Positions 47,783-61,045 are shown, numbered from the stretch's first letter. The stretch: 64,000 nucleotides of DNA from Eutrigla gurnardus (GCA_963514095.1 OY741275.1:10611151-10675150); one strand, 5' to 3'. Notes: generated by a model from the letters alone, not told the origin. Numbers and translations are program-made.

Positions 47783-48013
47783 TCCCCAAATTGATGCATT
47801 AAAATGAAATTATTCAAAATCTGATTTGCATTTTTCTTTATATCATAAGGAAGATAGCATTTGATGTTACGTATACAGTAGATGGAACCTATTCAGAGGG
47901 AAATTCAGCTTCTCAGAAGAATTGCCGCTTATCAATTAATCGATCATCGATCGATAAGATGAAACAACTATCGATTAATGAATTACTCGATAATTTGCAT
48001 CCCTAGTATATAT

Positions 48014-48931
48014 TTATTGGAAGTTTGCATTCAGAATAAACCGGGAACAAAACTGTATAATCAGTAAAAACAGTGCCTGGTATTAAAGCAAATTATCATA
48101 AACTATTGAACAATACTTTTAGATCTGTAGTCGACAGATGTAATACCATTATAAATATGAGTCTTCATAGGTCACCTCTGTGCTAATTAATTTAGATAAA
48201 CGGATGAATAATCTGCTCTTATCTCAGACACCTGGTAATCATGTATAATAGTGTGGAATTGCATTCATTTAACATGCTAATTAAAGGCTTAGCATTATGG
48301 CTGTGCCTCAGAGGCTGATTTTGTTAAAGAAACACAGCCTAAATAATGTTTGAGGCACTTGGGTGCCGAGGCCTATTTCTTTAGATCAATGTTAGTCTTT
48401 CATCAATTGATGATCTTTTAGGTGCCACACAATTGTTCATTTATCTCAACAAGGGTGATGGATACAATTGACCTTCTCTTCCTAATGAAATGCCATTTGT
48501 ACTGCCAAACTGTGCACAAAACATCTTGCTGCTCTCAGAACTGTGCTTGTTTGCTGCTGTAAATGTCTGCTTCCAAAGGTTGAAGAAAAAAAATGGATAC
48601 CTCTGTAATAAAAGGTGACAGTGACAGATTTTATGCAGCATGCTTAAAATGTCTATCGGATTGCAACATGGATTGCAATCCATCACACATTAAACACGAT
48701 TATGATACTAAATGCTGCTGCGTACATGTCGTTTCCTGATTAGTTAAAACTTATATGATACAGTTGGTCATTACATGTAATGTTAGTAAGTAAATAGAAA
48801 CTCCATTATATAATTCTATGTAAATTAGTTTGAACTTTGCATGTTCTCCGTGTGTCTGTGTGGACTTCCTCAGGGTGCTCCATTGTCCATAGACATGCAG
48901 GTTAGGTTGGCTGGTAAATAACAGCATGTTG
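48014..48931. other. Intergenic stretch without a recognised gene
   Basis: A+T-rich DNA between two hAT-type insertions; I see nothing definable in it. Confidence 0.45.
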
Positions 48932-48939
48932 GTGTAAGG

Positions 48940-49230
48940 CAGGGGTCTCAAACTCAACTAACCTGTGGGCCGCTAAAGGTAGAGTCTGGGTGAGGCTGGG
49001 CCACATCAAGTATTCCACAAAAAAGGGGGACCAATGTTAGTGGGTGCGGCTTATATTCAGGTGCGCTCAATAGTCTGGAAAATTACGGTACAAGTGACCA
49101 ACGTTGCTAATTTGTGTTGTTGTCACGAGCCTGAGCTATGGTAGCTCATGTGTTAAAAAATGCACAGGGCAACGACTCACACAGATAAAGTGAAGAAAAT
49201 TACGTGCGGGCCGCGACTTTGAGATCCCTG
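48940..49230. mobile_element. Short hAT-type MITE, 291 bp
   Basis: The left end CAGGGGTCTCAAACTC and right end (reverse complement CAGGGATCTCAAAGTC) are inverted repeats with two mismatches. An identical 8-bp duplication GTGTAAGG flanks it at 48932-48939 and 49231-49238. The inner part (gtgcggcttatattcaggtg and a ggaaaattacggta block near 49045-49090) resembles a piece of another common repeat. There is no coding capacity. Confidence 0.9.
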
Positions 49231-49238
49231 GTGTAAGG

Positions 49239-50699
49239 TGTACTGTGTTGACCATCTTAGGTTAGCATGTTAGCATGTATATGCTCATTAGAACTAAACA
49301 CAAAGTGGGCTGTATCTGTGGTTGGTGGGAATGGTGTTAGTTTTGCAGGTATTTGGCCAGAAACCAAAGTACTGGACATCTGAATTATGACTAGAGGCCA
49401 GGGCATCAAACAATTCATCTTGATATCAAATTGCATGTTAATCATTAGGATATTATTTGAGCCATTTCACTCAAATATAGAAATATAAACTTAATATGGT
49501 GCAGAATGAAAAGTCACTACCGAAATAATCCGGATTAATGTCGAGCAAAATTGATCGACAGACTGACAGCCTGGCAGACTGACACTGCCATCCCCAGAGT
49601 GGAGCATGCTATCAGCTAAGGTGCAGTTCAATTCATATTTGACTCACATTTAAGGAGTTGTCAAGTCTGTACCAGAAAGGTAATATAATTAAGATACTGG
49701 GTTAGATTTCAATCAAGTTTTCAGTCAGCTGTCAGGAGTATAGAGGTTCTGCCAGACTTTAAACAGAGGTGACCGTCTGATAAATGGAAGATGTCCTGGC
49801 TGTAAAATTTTATGTGCCATTCTAGGTAATGTGTTAATAGACTGTCTTCCACCCGTGAGGTTGGTTGCTGCTCAGGGCTTAATATTAAGTGGCTGTGATT
49901 TTGGGTTGAAACTGAATTTAGTGTGGCTGCTGTGAAAAGCACACGGGCCATAGCCTACTTATTATTATTCTTCTTCGCATAAAAGTTTTGGGGAAAACTT
50001 GCCTTGCAGCGTTGCAAATACAAAAAAAACATGAACACATGGTTTGAGTGGGAATGGTATGATTCTCATAGAAACTCGACTAATTGACTGAAATAATTCC
50101 ACATACACAACAATGGGAAATCATCCCAAACAGTGCTGAAACCCAGTCCTCTTTGGACCCACATTACTTCATCATACTGTATAAGTAGAAGAGTCTCAAA
50201 GTTTGTACGGCTCATGCCACTGCTAAATCATCCTTTTGATAGCATCTTTTTTTATGAAACAGTTACTGCTGATGCTGGTGAGTAGCACTCATGCGACTAC
50301 TTGAAGGACTACGACTATCACTGCCACAAATACTATCACCCAAAGTGCTTCAGGTACTCCTGAATAAGTGCTACTATCACATCCAGTGTCTGGCAACCAT
50401 GCAATGCTCCCTCAAGTCCGCTTGGCAAACACCCAGAATCAGAAAACTGATTACCGGGATAGGCGCCAAGCAACAGGCCCACTCAAAGTTTCTCTGAAAT
50501 GTTCTGGTTTCTATATGTTATCAGAGAAGGGTTTTCCTCTCAGCAACAACCTTGGCTTCTTTTGCTTATATGTATCACCTTAAACGTTCCCTTAAAGGTT
50601 ATTATCCATAATAATAGTTTGAGGCAGATATTTCAGTATTATGCTTCATTTTATATTTGCAATATCAAGGTCAAGTATTTGTCTATGGTTCAAGACAAA
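49239..50699. other. Intergenic stretch without a recognised gene
   Basis: Short unconvincing open frames only; no repeat family firmly recognised. Confidence 0.4.
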
Positions 50700-50890
50700 A
50701 GAGGATCCTATAAGCAATCTATAGCGCATGATCTTAAGTGCATGGTGCAAGTGCATTTACGGCAGGTCCAACGCCACTTTTGCTAGTTAAAAGGCACATC
50801 ATCTGGACTAAGAGTAAGGTCCAAGGGAGTTGTATTTAGTATTTTGGGCGTAACATGAATTAAACCAATCAGTGTCATCTCCCATTCCCT
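50700..50890. repeat. Degraded fragment of a common teleost DNA repeat
   Basis: The blocks tagcgcatgatcttaagtgc, ccacttttgctagtt, ttgggcgtaacatg, taaaccaatcag and catctcccattccctttaa occur in the order known from an abundant fish repeat beginning GGGCCCTATTTT. No ends are visible, so it is a diverged internal fragment. Recognition is from memory. Confidence 0.5.
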
Positions 50891-53800
50891 TTAATAGCCA
50901 GGTGTGCGCAATCAAGAAATGTTGTTTTTTAACAGATAAATGCCAAAAAAATATGGATTGGAACAGAATATTTTGTTCGATAAAACCATTTTGCTTTGGA
51001 CTGGATTTTTGGAAATGTTTCCAAATCTGTCAGCAGTCGAATCTAATTCTACAAATAACAACAATTTTCATTTGCAACTGTTCAGAAATACTGGATTTAA
51101 AACATAACGTGTGTGTGTGTGCCCATCCACACATTCTCACTCTTTTACTCAACTTTTACGTGACAAGCAAACGAGTGACACGACTTGCGAATGTCTCATG
51201 ATTTAACTAACAACTGTGGTGACACATATATATATTCTCATATTTTCAGCCATGCGTGTGTTTGTTTCTCCTACCCTTATTGTTCTACTTGGCTGAGTGA
51301 CTTGTCTTTCATTGTAATGATGGACATTGTTCCTTTGTCAGAGTGATGGGGTTCAGGTCTGGCATTATAGCGGTCCTCTGTCCTAGGGGAGCTGCTGGTG
51401 TTTCTGTGCATCAGACTTTCTCTCTAATCTGATTCTTCCTTCATCTCTCTGTGGGACCAGCACTTATCGGTGCAGTTGATGGAGGGAAAGGACCTCAGAC
51501 TGAGAGAGAATGGAGCCCTCCCTACATTGAAGGTTGGGAACAAAGACCTGCCATCGTCACAGTCCCCTTGTATCTTGCCGCAGCGCTTTAAAAGCTATTC
51601 TGGTGGCTGTAGGCTGTTATCTCACATTCACCCATTTACCCCCCTTTGCAGCCATACAGGCCATTATCAGATCCAGATTCAGCTGTTTTCATTTCCCTTT
51701 ATTGTAAAAACATGAGCAAAGTCGGTGCTGAAACGCTTACCATGCACAATCACAAATGGCCACGGATGCTGGGAGGTGCTGTAATGTTGCTGTGAAATAG
51801 AAGGAAAGCTCATTGTTTCCACACCATTTGAAAAGACCAATGGGGATGGTCGAAAAGAATAACTGAAGGTGGTCCCCGATTGAAGGTCTTGATTGATTGT
51901 TGAGGGGTGATGTTACCAGCATGTGGGTGTCTGATCTATGACATGTCTTTCTCTTTCTCAAAAGCAGAAATAAGAAATACACAGAGAAAATGGAAGCAGA
52001 CAAAAGCAACGATCGTTCAAAATCCAAGCTGATTTAGGCGCAGAGTGTCTTGTGTCTGTATTTTCCTTTTACACAGTTAATCAGAGGGAAAAACCTTGAA
52101 CATTAACCCCTTTTGAGTTTGGGGCCAGTGCAGACGGCATCAATGTCACCAAAGGACATGCAACGTGTTCAGCACAAAATGCTTCAACCTTACACATTTT
52201 TCACAGTCCTGTCACAAAACCCCCCATTTTAAATTGCACTGATTTCCTCCTTTTAGCGAGGAACTGTTCTAAACCGAACAGTGCCTTTCATGATGAAATA
52301 GAGTGAAACGACAATAGTTTAACAGTTTCTCTGAATCTACATTAGCCATACACCAGCTCGCACTTCGTTAGTATGATGAGTCATTAATATAATGTCTCCG
52401 AAATGAAATGGCACCATCTTTAAGCATCAGTAGGCTGTAATTTGTGGCAATTACACTCTTTGCAGTATCTTGTTTATGAATAATGAATCGGTGGACATGT
52501 TGAGAACTGTCACAGTTGGAGAGGCTGATGATTGTGCAGCATGGGTGACCTCTGTCAAACACCATCTGTCTCCTGTCACTGAGATGCATGGCTACAGACA
52601 ACTCACCCGAACCAGACACTGAAGAGGGAGATGGCTGGGTCATAGTGTGCACAGTTAGATTTAGTTTAGCCTTTGCTCTGCACAGTCTTATCGTATATGC
52701 CATCATCCGAGTTCCTCGAATGCTTCATAAACTGTACTGCTGTGTTCATTTAAAGGTCTATTCAGAAATGTGGCCAGCCCACAGCACAAAATAACCACAG
52801 TATATCAAGAGGGGATTTCCATTTTTGCTGATCACTGCACATTGCAGTTATTTCTCTTCTCTTCTCTGACCACTGAGATCTGATGCTTCCCAGATATACA
52901 GTAACCACCTTGACCCAGTTTGTTTTGTTTTCTGATAGTTGAATGAACATGAATGCTGCAGGTGCAAGGTGAAGGCAGCCTCAGACTCATTCTGTACTGT
53001 GATGCTGCATAAAGCAAATGTTTGTTTTGTCAAACATCAATTATACATTTATCGTACCTTGTCTAGCTGTTCATCAGTTTAGGGAAATAATTAGCAAATA
53101 TAACGTTTTTAAAGTCACAGTGAGTGTGAGGTGTAGCGTATTAAATTCAGCTTCACACCACAGTGGTTTACAACAGATTTGACCTTCTCATTCTTTTAAA
53201 CAAGTTGCAAATGTTTTAGGACATATATGTAAATGAGTGAGTACATCTAGCTACAATTTGAACAATTACCAATTGAATATTTCTTGCTGGTTAATTGATT
53301 ATGTTGCTTCTCAGTTGAATAGTTTTTCTCTTCAAAACATGTATGAATTATTTCATTGTGTAGGTCATCACATGCCAAATTGTCTTTTCAATTGTCAAAA
53401 TCTGTCAGTCATAAATACACCATGAATATCATTACTGTAGTATGGATTTTTTTGTAACGTCCACTCAATTGGTGAATTGTCTGTCAGTTAAAAGCCTGAA
53501 CTTGACATAACGAACGGGGAGTTTCTCCTTCCATCCAATCACAGTTTAGCTCAAGTTAGCTGACAGGTGCTATTCATCAATACGGTTGTTGCCAAACATA
53601 TTTATAGAGCTCGACTACAACAGAATACAACATTTCTGAACATGGAGGAACCTGGTCAGGTCAATAATGAACGGGGGCAACTGCCTGTTGGAGGAAGAGG
53701 AGTAAGGACCAGTGGTGGTCTCATGAGGGGAATACAGTTGATTTACGTTAATAAAAATACAGTAACAATTTGTGAGTGCAATGTGTAACACTGTAAAAAA

Positions 53801-54486
53801 AAAAAGACTTGACTGTAGCCTATTGACAGGTAAGTACACATTGCGTTTGCAGGCAAAGTAATGAGAAGGAATTAGACCACAATGACTAAAAAGGAGCACA
53901 CCAGTTTAAGCAAAACACTGTATTAAGCACACAAAGGAAAATAAACAGTTTACAAATACTGCCGGCAGTTAGTTTTTTGTTCTCATTTGAATAATAATAA
54001 AATAAAATAAAATGTCTTCTCAAAATAAAAAATAGTTCACGTGAATCGTCCAGGAAAGTCCTTACCCACAGCCCTTCTACGCTGACAGGATGGAAGATGA
54101 AGAAGGGGAGAAGGCCCCTCCTTAATCCAGATGCTCACACAGGTAGCTCGCCATCTCCTTCATCGAGGAGAGAATCACTCCAAATCCGTGTTTCTACTAT
54201 AATGTTGCTGCTCTCTGTGTATTCTCCGACACACTCCTGCAGCGATGTTACGTGAAGGAGGCGTGACATGCGCCGTTTTAACCAATAGCAATTAAGAAAA
54301 ACTGAAATGAACCGATGAAATCATCTTTTTAAAGTTTTACTTCCCAGGACCACCAACTGAATCAAAAAGACCTCTGGGATTAAATGAAATGATAAATGAA
54401 ATTAAAAATAAAATAAAGAATGTCATTAGGAATTATATAATAAATGTATGAATTAAATACAAATAATTATGTTTTTTTAACATAAT
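50891..54486. other. Intergenic stretch without a recognised gene
   Basis: No conserved exon was recognised. The segment 54040-54310 is somewhat richer in CpG and contains, on the minus strand, ATGGCGAGCTACCTG followed quickly by a stop. It might belong to the mobile composite that starts at 54487. Confidence 0.4.
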
Positions 54487-54974
54487 GGGCCCTAGTTTCT
54501 TGGCGCAGCGCAGGGTGGCGAATGCAAGTTTCGACCCGCGCAGCCTTGCGCACGGTCAGTTTGGCAGTTTGGTGGATCGCCTGCGCCAAGATGGGTGTGG
54601 CGGCGCAGCAGGGGGAGGCGTCACAAATTCAGCTTGGCGTAGCGGAAGTTTCGTGGCAAAAAGCCTCGCAGAGACTGCGCCGAAAGCCCGCCAGCTCCAA
54701 CCTAATCTACTCTTGGCGTAGGCGCAAGGCGCAAATAAAGTCCATTCATTCAAGGCGAATCACAGCTGGCGAGTGGAAGTTTGGCTGACCGGTGCACAGT
54801 GCGCACACGTCACCGAGACCTCACAGGCAGGTTTCCACAGTTCCAGGCACATTTAAATGCAATAAATAATCACAACAAACACTCTTTAATGCAACTTATT
54901 GAATCAACACGTGAATTTATATCTATATAGATTGTCCCGTCACATCTGACGTCAGATCAAAGGCATTGTTAATA

Positions 54975-55443
54975 AGCAAATTCGACTTGATGTAGCCGCC
55001 TGCAGCGCGCTACCTAACGTGATGTATTGTGGGTTGAAAGCGATGCATGATGGCTAGAATTGCAAAGACGTCACAGGGTCGCGACCATATCACGTGACCC
55101 AAAACATTGCGGGAACAAGTTTTTAAGAGTCGCTTCTTGCAGCGCTTGGCAGCGCGGTCTACGGCGGCTGCAATCGGTTTGTCCACACCTCCGCTACAGC
55201 GGAATGGTTCTCATTGGTTAAAAGTTCAATGACGTGTGTTCAGGTCCGCACTCGGCGGCCACCTTGTGGTGAAATGATTTGCCTTTTGGTCGCTTTGATC
55301 TCATGGCTTGATCTAAAGTTCTGTGCATTGTGTTGTGAGTAGGCCTATTTATATGTGAGGTCTGGTTAATACAAACATAGAATGATAATACAAAAAAAAG
55401 AATGCCTTCCACATGTTGCCTTGCATGTGTGTGTGTATGTATG

Positions 55444-55490
<47 letters not shown>

Positions 55491-56245
55491 ACATATCTCT
55501 TTGGTTTGCTGCTGTGTTCTATCGCTTGAGCACCATAGTCACGTTGACCTTGTTGTCCGACTTGACGGCGTTTGGCTGCCGTCTCCGTTAGAGCCCGCCC
55601 CCTCAGACACCTGCAGCTCTAGCGGCGTGATAAGTCAAGTCAAGTCAAGCCAAGACCATCCTGAACAAGCCTATTGGCTGCGTTTCGGATCGCATGCATT
55701 TGCGTCTATGCATGCACGAGACTTGAGAGGATCCGCCGGAACTCGTCATAAACACGTCAAGTTCCCACCACGTCAAGTCGGACACAGGTGCACTTCACGG
55801 ACTTTAAAAAAAAATAAAACATTTAAACTTTATTCATAATTATATACATAACAAAAGCTATCGCGCCAGGGGAAACTTCACGGACTTTGCACAAAGAATA
55901 TGTTCTACCCAGTGGCGCTGGCTTTTTTCGTCGCTGACGAATTCGAGCTGAGGCATTTGAACTCCCCTTGTTGAAGGAGGCTGAGGAATTTTCTCACGTG
56001 GGAAATACCACGTAATAATTCTAACCAACTAGGACAACGTTGAGGGGAGTGTCTTATGTCCGCACTTATTTGAGACCATCTGCACAGAAAAGCATGCGGA
56101 GGGAGGTACCCTGGAGATACCGCAAGTTTTTAAAGTCATGTGACATGTCGCAAAGGGAAGTTATCATCAGCATTTGTGACGTTTTTTTCCCACAATGCCT
56201 GGTTTTGCGAGGAAAATGCATGCGCATGCATGATTCGAAACGTGC
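54975..56245. repeat. Insertion interrupting the first unit of the composite
   Basis: This segment has no counterpart in the second unit. It contains an (AT)n tract (55448-55485), a 13-bp inverted pair GTCCGACTTGACG/CGTCAAGTCGGAC (55555-55567 and 55771-55783), and a 14-bp direct duplication ACTTCACGGACTTT (55792-55805 and 55875-55888) around a 69-bp A+T-rich piece. It looks like several small insertions piled together. No gene is recognised. Confidence 0.5.
55448..55485. repeat. (AT)n microsatellite, about 38 bp
   Basis: An AT dinucleotide run within the inserted segment of the composite repeat. Confidence 0.97.
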
Positions 56246-57190
56246 CTATTATTATGATACGCACGCACAGCGTGTGATGCACGTGGTAAGAGCGGTGGCG
56301 CTGCTTCTGTCATCGGGTTGTCAAGTGACGGAACTTGCACTGAACCTCCCCTGACGCATTAAAGGAGAGGAGAGGAGCTCATTTGATTGGTGAAGATCTG
56401 AATCGGCTGTATTAATCCCAGTCCACGCCTTGGGCCCTAGTTTCGTGGCGCAGCGCAGGGCGGCGCAGGGTGGCGGAGCCAGCGCAATGCAAGTTTCGAC
56501 CCGCGCAGCCTTGCGCACCATCAGTTTGGCAGTTTGGTGGATCGCCTGTGCCAAGATGGGTGTGGCGGCGCAGCAGGGGGAGGCGTCACAGATTCAGCTT
56601 GGCGTAGCGGAAGTTTCGTGGCAAAAAGCCTCGCCGAGACTGCGCTGAAAGCTCGCCAGCTCCGACCTGGTCTACTTTCGGCGCAAGGCGTAAATAAAGT
56701 CCATTCATTCAATGCGAATCACAGCTGGCAGAGTGGAAGTTTGGCTGACTGCGCACAGTGCGCACACGTCACCGAGACCTCACAGGCAGGTTTCCACAGT
56801 TCAAGGCACATTTAAATGCAATAAATAATCTCAACAAACACTATTTAATGCAACTAATTGAATCAACACGTGAATTTATATCTATATAGATTGTCCCGTC
56901 ACATCTGACGTCAGATCAAAGGCGGATGGCACGCGTAACGGAAACTCAGCCTCTCGGACCAAAACATCTCCCTCTCTCTCTCCTGTTTTTTATAATATCG
57001 GCATTGTTATTATTATGATACGCACGCACAGCGCGTGATGAGCGTGGTGGGAGCGGCGGCGCTGCTTCTGTCATCGGGTTGTCAAGTGACGGAACTTGCA
57101 CTGAACCTCCCCTAACGCATTAAAGGAGAGGAGAGGAGCTCATTTGATTGGTGAAGATCTGAATCGGCTGTATTAATCCCAGTCCACGCC

Positions 57191-57565
57191 TCGTCTCCTC
57201 CTCGTCTCCCACTCACGCCTTCTTCTCCTCCCTCTTTACCACTTGCGCCGGTGGGCGAGACGGGAGGTGTGCCTGCGCGAGCCTGCGCGGTGCACGAAAC
57301 TTGCAAAGTCCAGGCGGACACACCCCGTCGGCGCGGCGCAGATGCGCTGAAAGCTGACTGCGCCTGGTCTACGAAACTAGGGCCTCTTGTCTCCTCCTCG
57401 TCTCCCACTCACGCCTTCTTCTCCTCCCTCCGTCCCACTTGCGCGGGTGGGAGTGACAGGAGGCGTGCCTGCGCTAGCCTGCGCGGTGCACGAAACTTGC
57501 AAAGTCCAGGCGGACACACCCCGTCGGCATGCGCTGACTACGCCTAGTCTACGAAACTAGGGCCC
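57191..57565. repeat. Tandem pair of 3' end blocks (194 and 181 bp)
   Basis: Both copies begin gtctcctcctcgtctcccac, share gcacgaaacttgcaaagtcc, and end ctacgaaactagggcc. Copy 2 lacks about ten bases near its end. The transposon's right terminus has therefore been duplicated in tandem. Confidence 0.93.
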
Positions 57566-59600
57566 AATATGTTAATATGTTTTCAGAGAAGCATTCAAAT
57601 GGCCACAACTTCTTCAAATATTATCAGATTTCCATGTGTTAGACATCATTGGAAAGCTTAGACTTACACTTTCAGAATTTGTGAATAATTCAAAATGCCC
57701 CGAGGTAGACTTGTTCCTGGTCACATATCTCATTTTTATTAAACTCATTTAGTAACAGTTGGGTTTTTTTCCCAACGGTTACACCTATTGTTGAAATCAG
57801 CATCTGGATACTATTCAGTGGTCAATTAAACAAATAGGACACACCTGAAATGTAGATTTAAGGAATTTCCAGGGTCCACTGCCATCCTTTAATAACATTT
57901 GAACATTTTGACCCCTATTTTTGACACACTGCCAACTTATCTTTTCATTTTGATGGCAGTAACTTTTTACATGAGCCAATAACTTTATTTTGAAGTTAAA
58001 CATTTTGAGTGAGTTATGACCTTTTGCAAGTGAGTTATGGTTTTCTGTTGTACCATATAAGTTATTTTGACAAATGCACCTCAGGTTTTGAGAATGTTAA
58101 CAATGGTTCAAGAAATGAGCCAAAGCGAAAAACTGTAATTCCAAGGCTCACTCTTGTGGTCTCTGTTCACCACCTCCAGTCACATGGATTCAAGGTTGGT
58201 CAGGAGGAAGAGAAATACATTTCAATAGAATCAGAGATTTAAGTTTATTGATAGTTCATGACATATTTTCCTGGTTCATGACATTTACTGGATTGAATAA
58301 AAATGTATACTGTGGGTTATATACGGTCTGTGAATGACTTTCCGTAGGTTTTCCTAGCTATAGAACAGTGTATGACAACAACCTGATTTATGCAACAGGG
58401 TAGTGCATGATTGCTTCATGCATATATTTCTATGATTATAACGAGTCAGTTCTGATTAATCTCGCTCTTTGATATCTAGAAGTAGTGAGACATATTTCCA
58501 GTTGTCTTTGACAAGTCTTTAAAACTGCAGAAGAGTTTCGTAAAAAAATAAAACAATGTAGAACATGTTGAATGACTCGTGCCTTTTAAAATAGCAGTGT
58601 TTATGTGCTTCATAACCTATTTGTCATTGACACCGTTTGAACTTATTACGTGATTATCATGCATTACCTCCCTCATTAAAACACAGTCCCATCTTAAAAG
58701 CCCAATTCACTCAGAATACAATAGGAAAAGGAGCCACGCTATGAAATGTTTAAAATTCACCTTAATTACCCAATTTCAATTTCAATCTCTAAACCCAAAT
58801 CTATCGCCTTCAATGTGAGCAGCTCTCATCAACGTTTGCTGTCTAGCCTCTCTGGCCTGTTTTGTTTTCTCTGAGCATCACAGACCAGCTGAGTTGGTCA
58901 ACATTAGCATGCTGTGTGCGGTTTGACTGGTGCCTCTGTACATCATTTCAATTCTATCCGATTTTAGCCCGAGTTCAAAGAAGTTTCCTGTTCCCTCCGA
59001 AACATTATGAAATGCTTCAGTTCATTTCGGTTAATTTGAAACAAGGCAGTGACAGTTTCTCATTCATTTTTTATGTATTTTTTCACCGTCTTCGTGGCCT
59101 TCTCGCGGTTAATCCTAGACTCGCTTCAGGATTTCACATCCCAATTGTGGGAAGAATCACCCCAATATCTCACATCTTGTTTTAACAGCATGTTGGTGTA
59201 GCATTGCCGCCTCAGCACATTAACTATATTTACTGCCACCCCTTTCCACAGGAAATTGCCTTGGCCGGGTGAAGAAGAACTAGGAGGGCATTTCCTAAAT
59301 TTAAGTCCCTCTACAATTTATAAATAAATCCGGAATCGCATTCCACATTTGTAAATCCAACAATGTGTTGCCTTGCTGCAGCCGTAGACTATAGGCTGTG
59401 GCTGATACGCTTTCAATTGTGATGTGTAAATGCTAATGGTGAATTATGTCCGGGGCAAGATAGGAGTTGTCAGACTCGCACTGTAATAAACCATCTATCA
59501 TGTGGGGGTGAGATGGAGACAAAGCTACATTGCCTTTTCTAATGTCGTCTTGCATCATAACATGCTTTATGGTAATGGTTTGCATGGAAAAGAGAATGTT

Positions 59601-59638
<38 letters not shown>

Positions 59639-61045
59639 TGTACATCATACAGCAGCTGGCCCATGGAAATGAACACGCCATAAAAAATATCCATTCTTGG
59701 TATTTACTCTGTCCTTCACAGGGTAATTGTGCAGCAAACTGTCTATCTCCATCGACTCTCTTTTTTTAAATGTCCATATGACTTTAGACTCTTAGACAGT
59801 ATGTCAGTCTTGCTGCTACTCCCCAGTGTGTGTTTACAGGATGCCAGTTTCTTGCTCACTCCCCGTCGCGTTATCACACCTTGCGACCTCTGATTATTTT
59901 CCCCTTCACCCGTCAATCTCTATCTTTGCACGACTTCACAAAGTAGTCCCAGTTTGCAGCATCGTGACGAAGGCAAGATTGACTGCAGTGTGAATGTTGC
60001 CGTGGACCAGCCTGACATGGGAGTAGGAGATATCAGAGATGAAATAATGGGACAAACAGTCGCCTAGAACCTAGTCAGGGGAGCTGGGTCTGCTGATATG
60101 ATCAAAGTCCTTTCAGGACATTGATTAAACAGTATTTTTTTTTTCCAGACAGACAGAGCATCGTGGAGGGAGTGTGATAAACATAGAGACTTTGTGGGTG
60201 TGTGAAGAGTTTGGAAGAGGAAATCAGATATTTTCAATTTCCACAACACACTGAATCATCCTAAAACATTCTCGCAAGGAAATCTGCAAGTTAGGCCTGA
60301 CTTTCATATAAACTGTATTTGTTCAAGTTTGACATTGCAGATACAGCAGGCAGCCCCCCTATACAGAGTGAAATATGACTAGCTGACTAATTTCAGTTAA
60401 AACTCACCTCTCTGTGTGATGTCCTGCTCATACCGGTCTTTCCAACACCAAGCCAGGAAAGAAAGCTCCTGCTGTGGGAACAATCTGATCCTCCTCCTCA
60501 TGTTGCTCTCAAGAGTATAGCACACATGAGTTCACCTTGAATCTGCAGGAAGTGTCCTGCTGGATTTGCCTAAAATGGAATATTACAGTATAATTTATTC
60601 TTGTTTATTTTTCATTCAGTGTCTCATTGACTGGGCTACTGTGCTTTGAGCAACAAAATGTAAAATGATAAAAAGCTGTCCAGCAGCATGTAATTATGGA
60701 TATGTTTTTCTTCATGTTATTTATTTTTTAATTTATTTTGAACAAATACAAATTTTATTTGGAGTCATTTTAATAACAATAACAATAAATTACCTTGAGG
60801 ATATATTAATATTTGATAGAAATGAACATGTATTTTACAATTTATTACTTTTCCTTCAATTAAAACACAATATTAATGGTGCAAGGGCGGTCAAATAAGT
60901 AAAAGATTGGTATCTTATAATACTTTTTAATTTCAGTGTGTAGTGGACTTTCAAATGATATTTGTATAGTAATTTTAAAGCTGAATGCTTCCTACCTCTT
61001 TTGACTGTTCTCCATTACAGCTCTATGTGAATTTCCTCATCTTAC
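57566..61045. other. Intergenic stretch without a recognised gene
   Basis: No conserved exon is seen. It holds the (GT)n tract at 59605-59636. The first 500 bp include a repeated gtgagttatg motif (58009-58018 and 58030-58039) of unknown meaning. Confidence 0.4.
59605..59636. repeat. (GT)n microsatellite, about 31 bp
   Basis: A pure GT run in intergenic DNA. Confidence 0.96.

Larger units (their letters stand above)
46688..48005. mobile_element. hAT-type DNA transposon, non-autonomous, 1318 bp
   Basis: The ends are perfect 12-bp inverted repeats TAGGGATGCAAA. They are flanked by an identical 8-bp duplication GTATATAT at 46680-46687 and 48006-48013. An 8-bp target duplication and a TAGGG start are hallmarks of the hAT superfamily. 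Both subterminal regions are packed with ATCGATTAAT-like motifs, plausible transposase sites. The interior has no intact transposase; it contains a second inverted-repeat element (47156-47482) and a short GATG repeat near 47766-47778. Confidence 0.9.
54487..57565. mobile_element. Composite GC-rich DNA-transposon derivative with internal duplications (3.08 kb)
   Basis: It starts GGGCCCTAGTTTC and ends with its inverted copy GAAACTAGGGCCC, followed by ordinary A+T-rich DNA. A 'head' block occurs twice (54487-54964 and 56432-56923), a 'tail' block twice (56246-56430 and 57006-57190), and a 3' end block twice in tandem (57191-57384 and 57385-57565, each ending with the terminal repeat). It is thus a partial tandem duplication whose first unit was interrupted by about 1.27 kb. 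The sequence is unusually rich in GCGC/CpG. There is no intact transposase. The superfamily is unclear; the start resembles the abundant GGGCCCTA fish repeats. Confidence 0.78.

Noticed and set aside
54485..56815. Paired similar frames in the composite repeat (near 54485-54788 and 56430-56815)
   Set aside because: Their similarity comes from duplicated repeat DNA. Frames are short, on both strands at once, and match no protein family.
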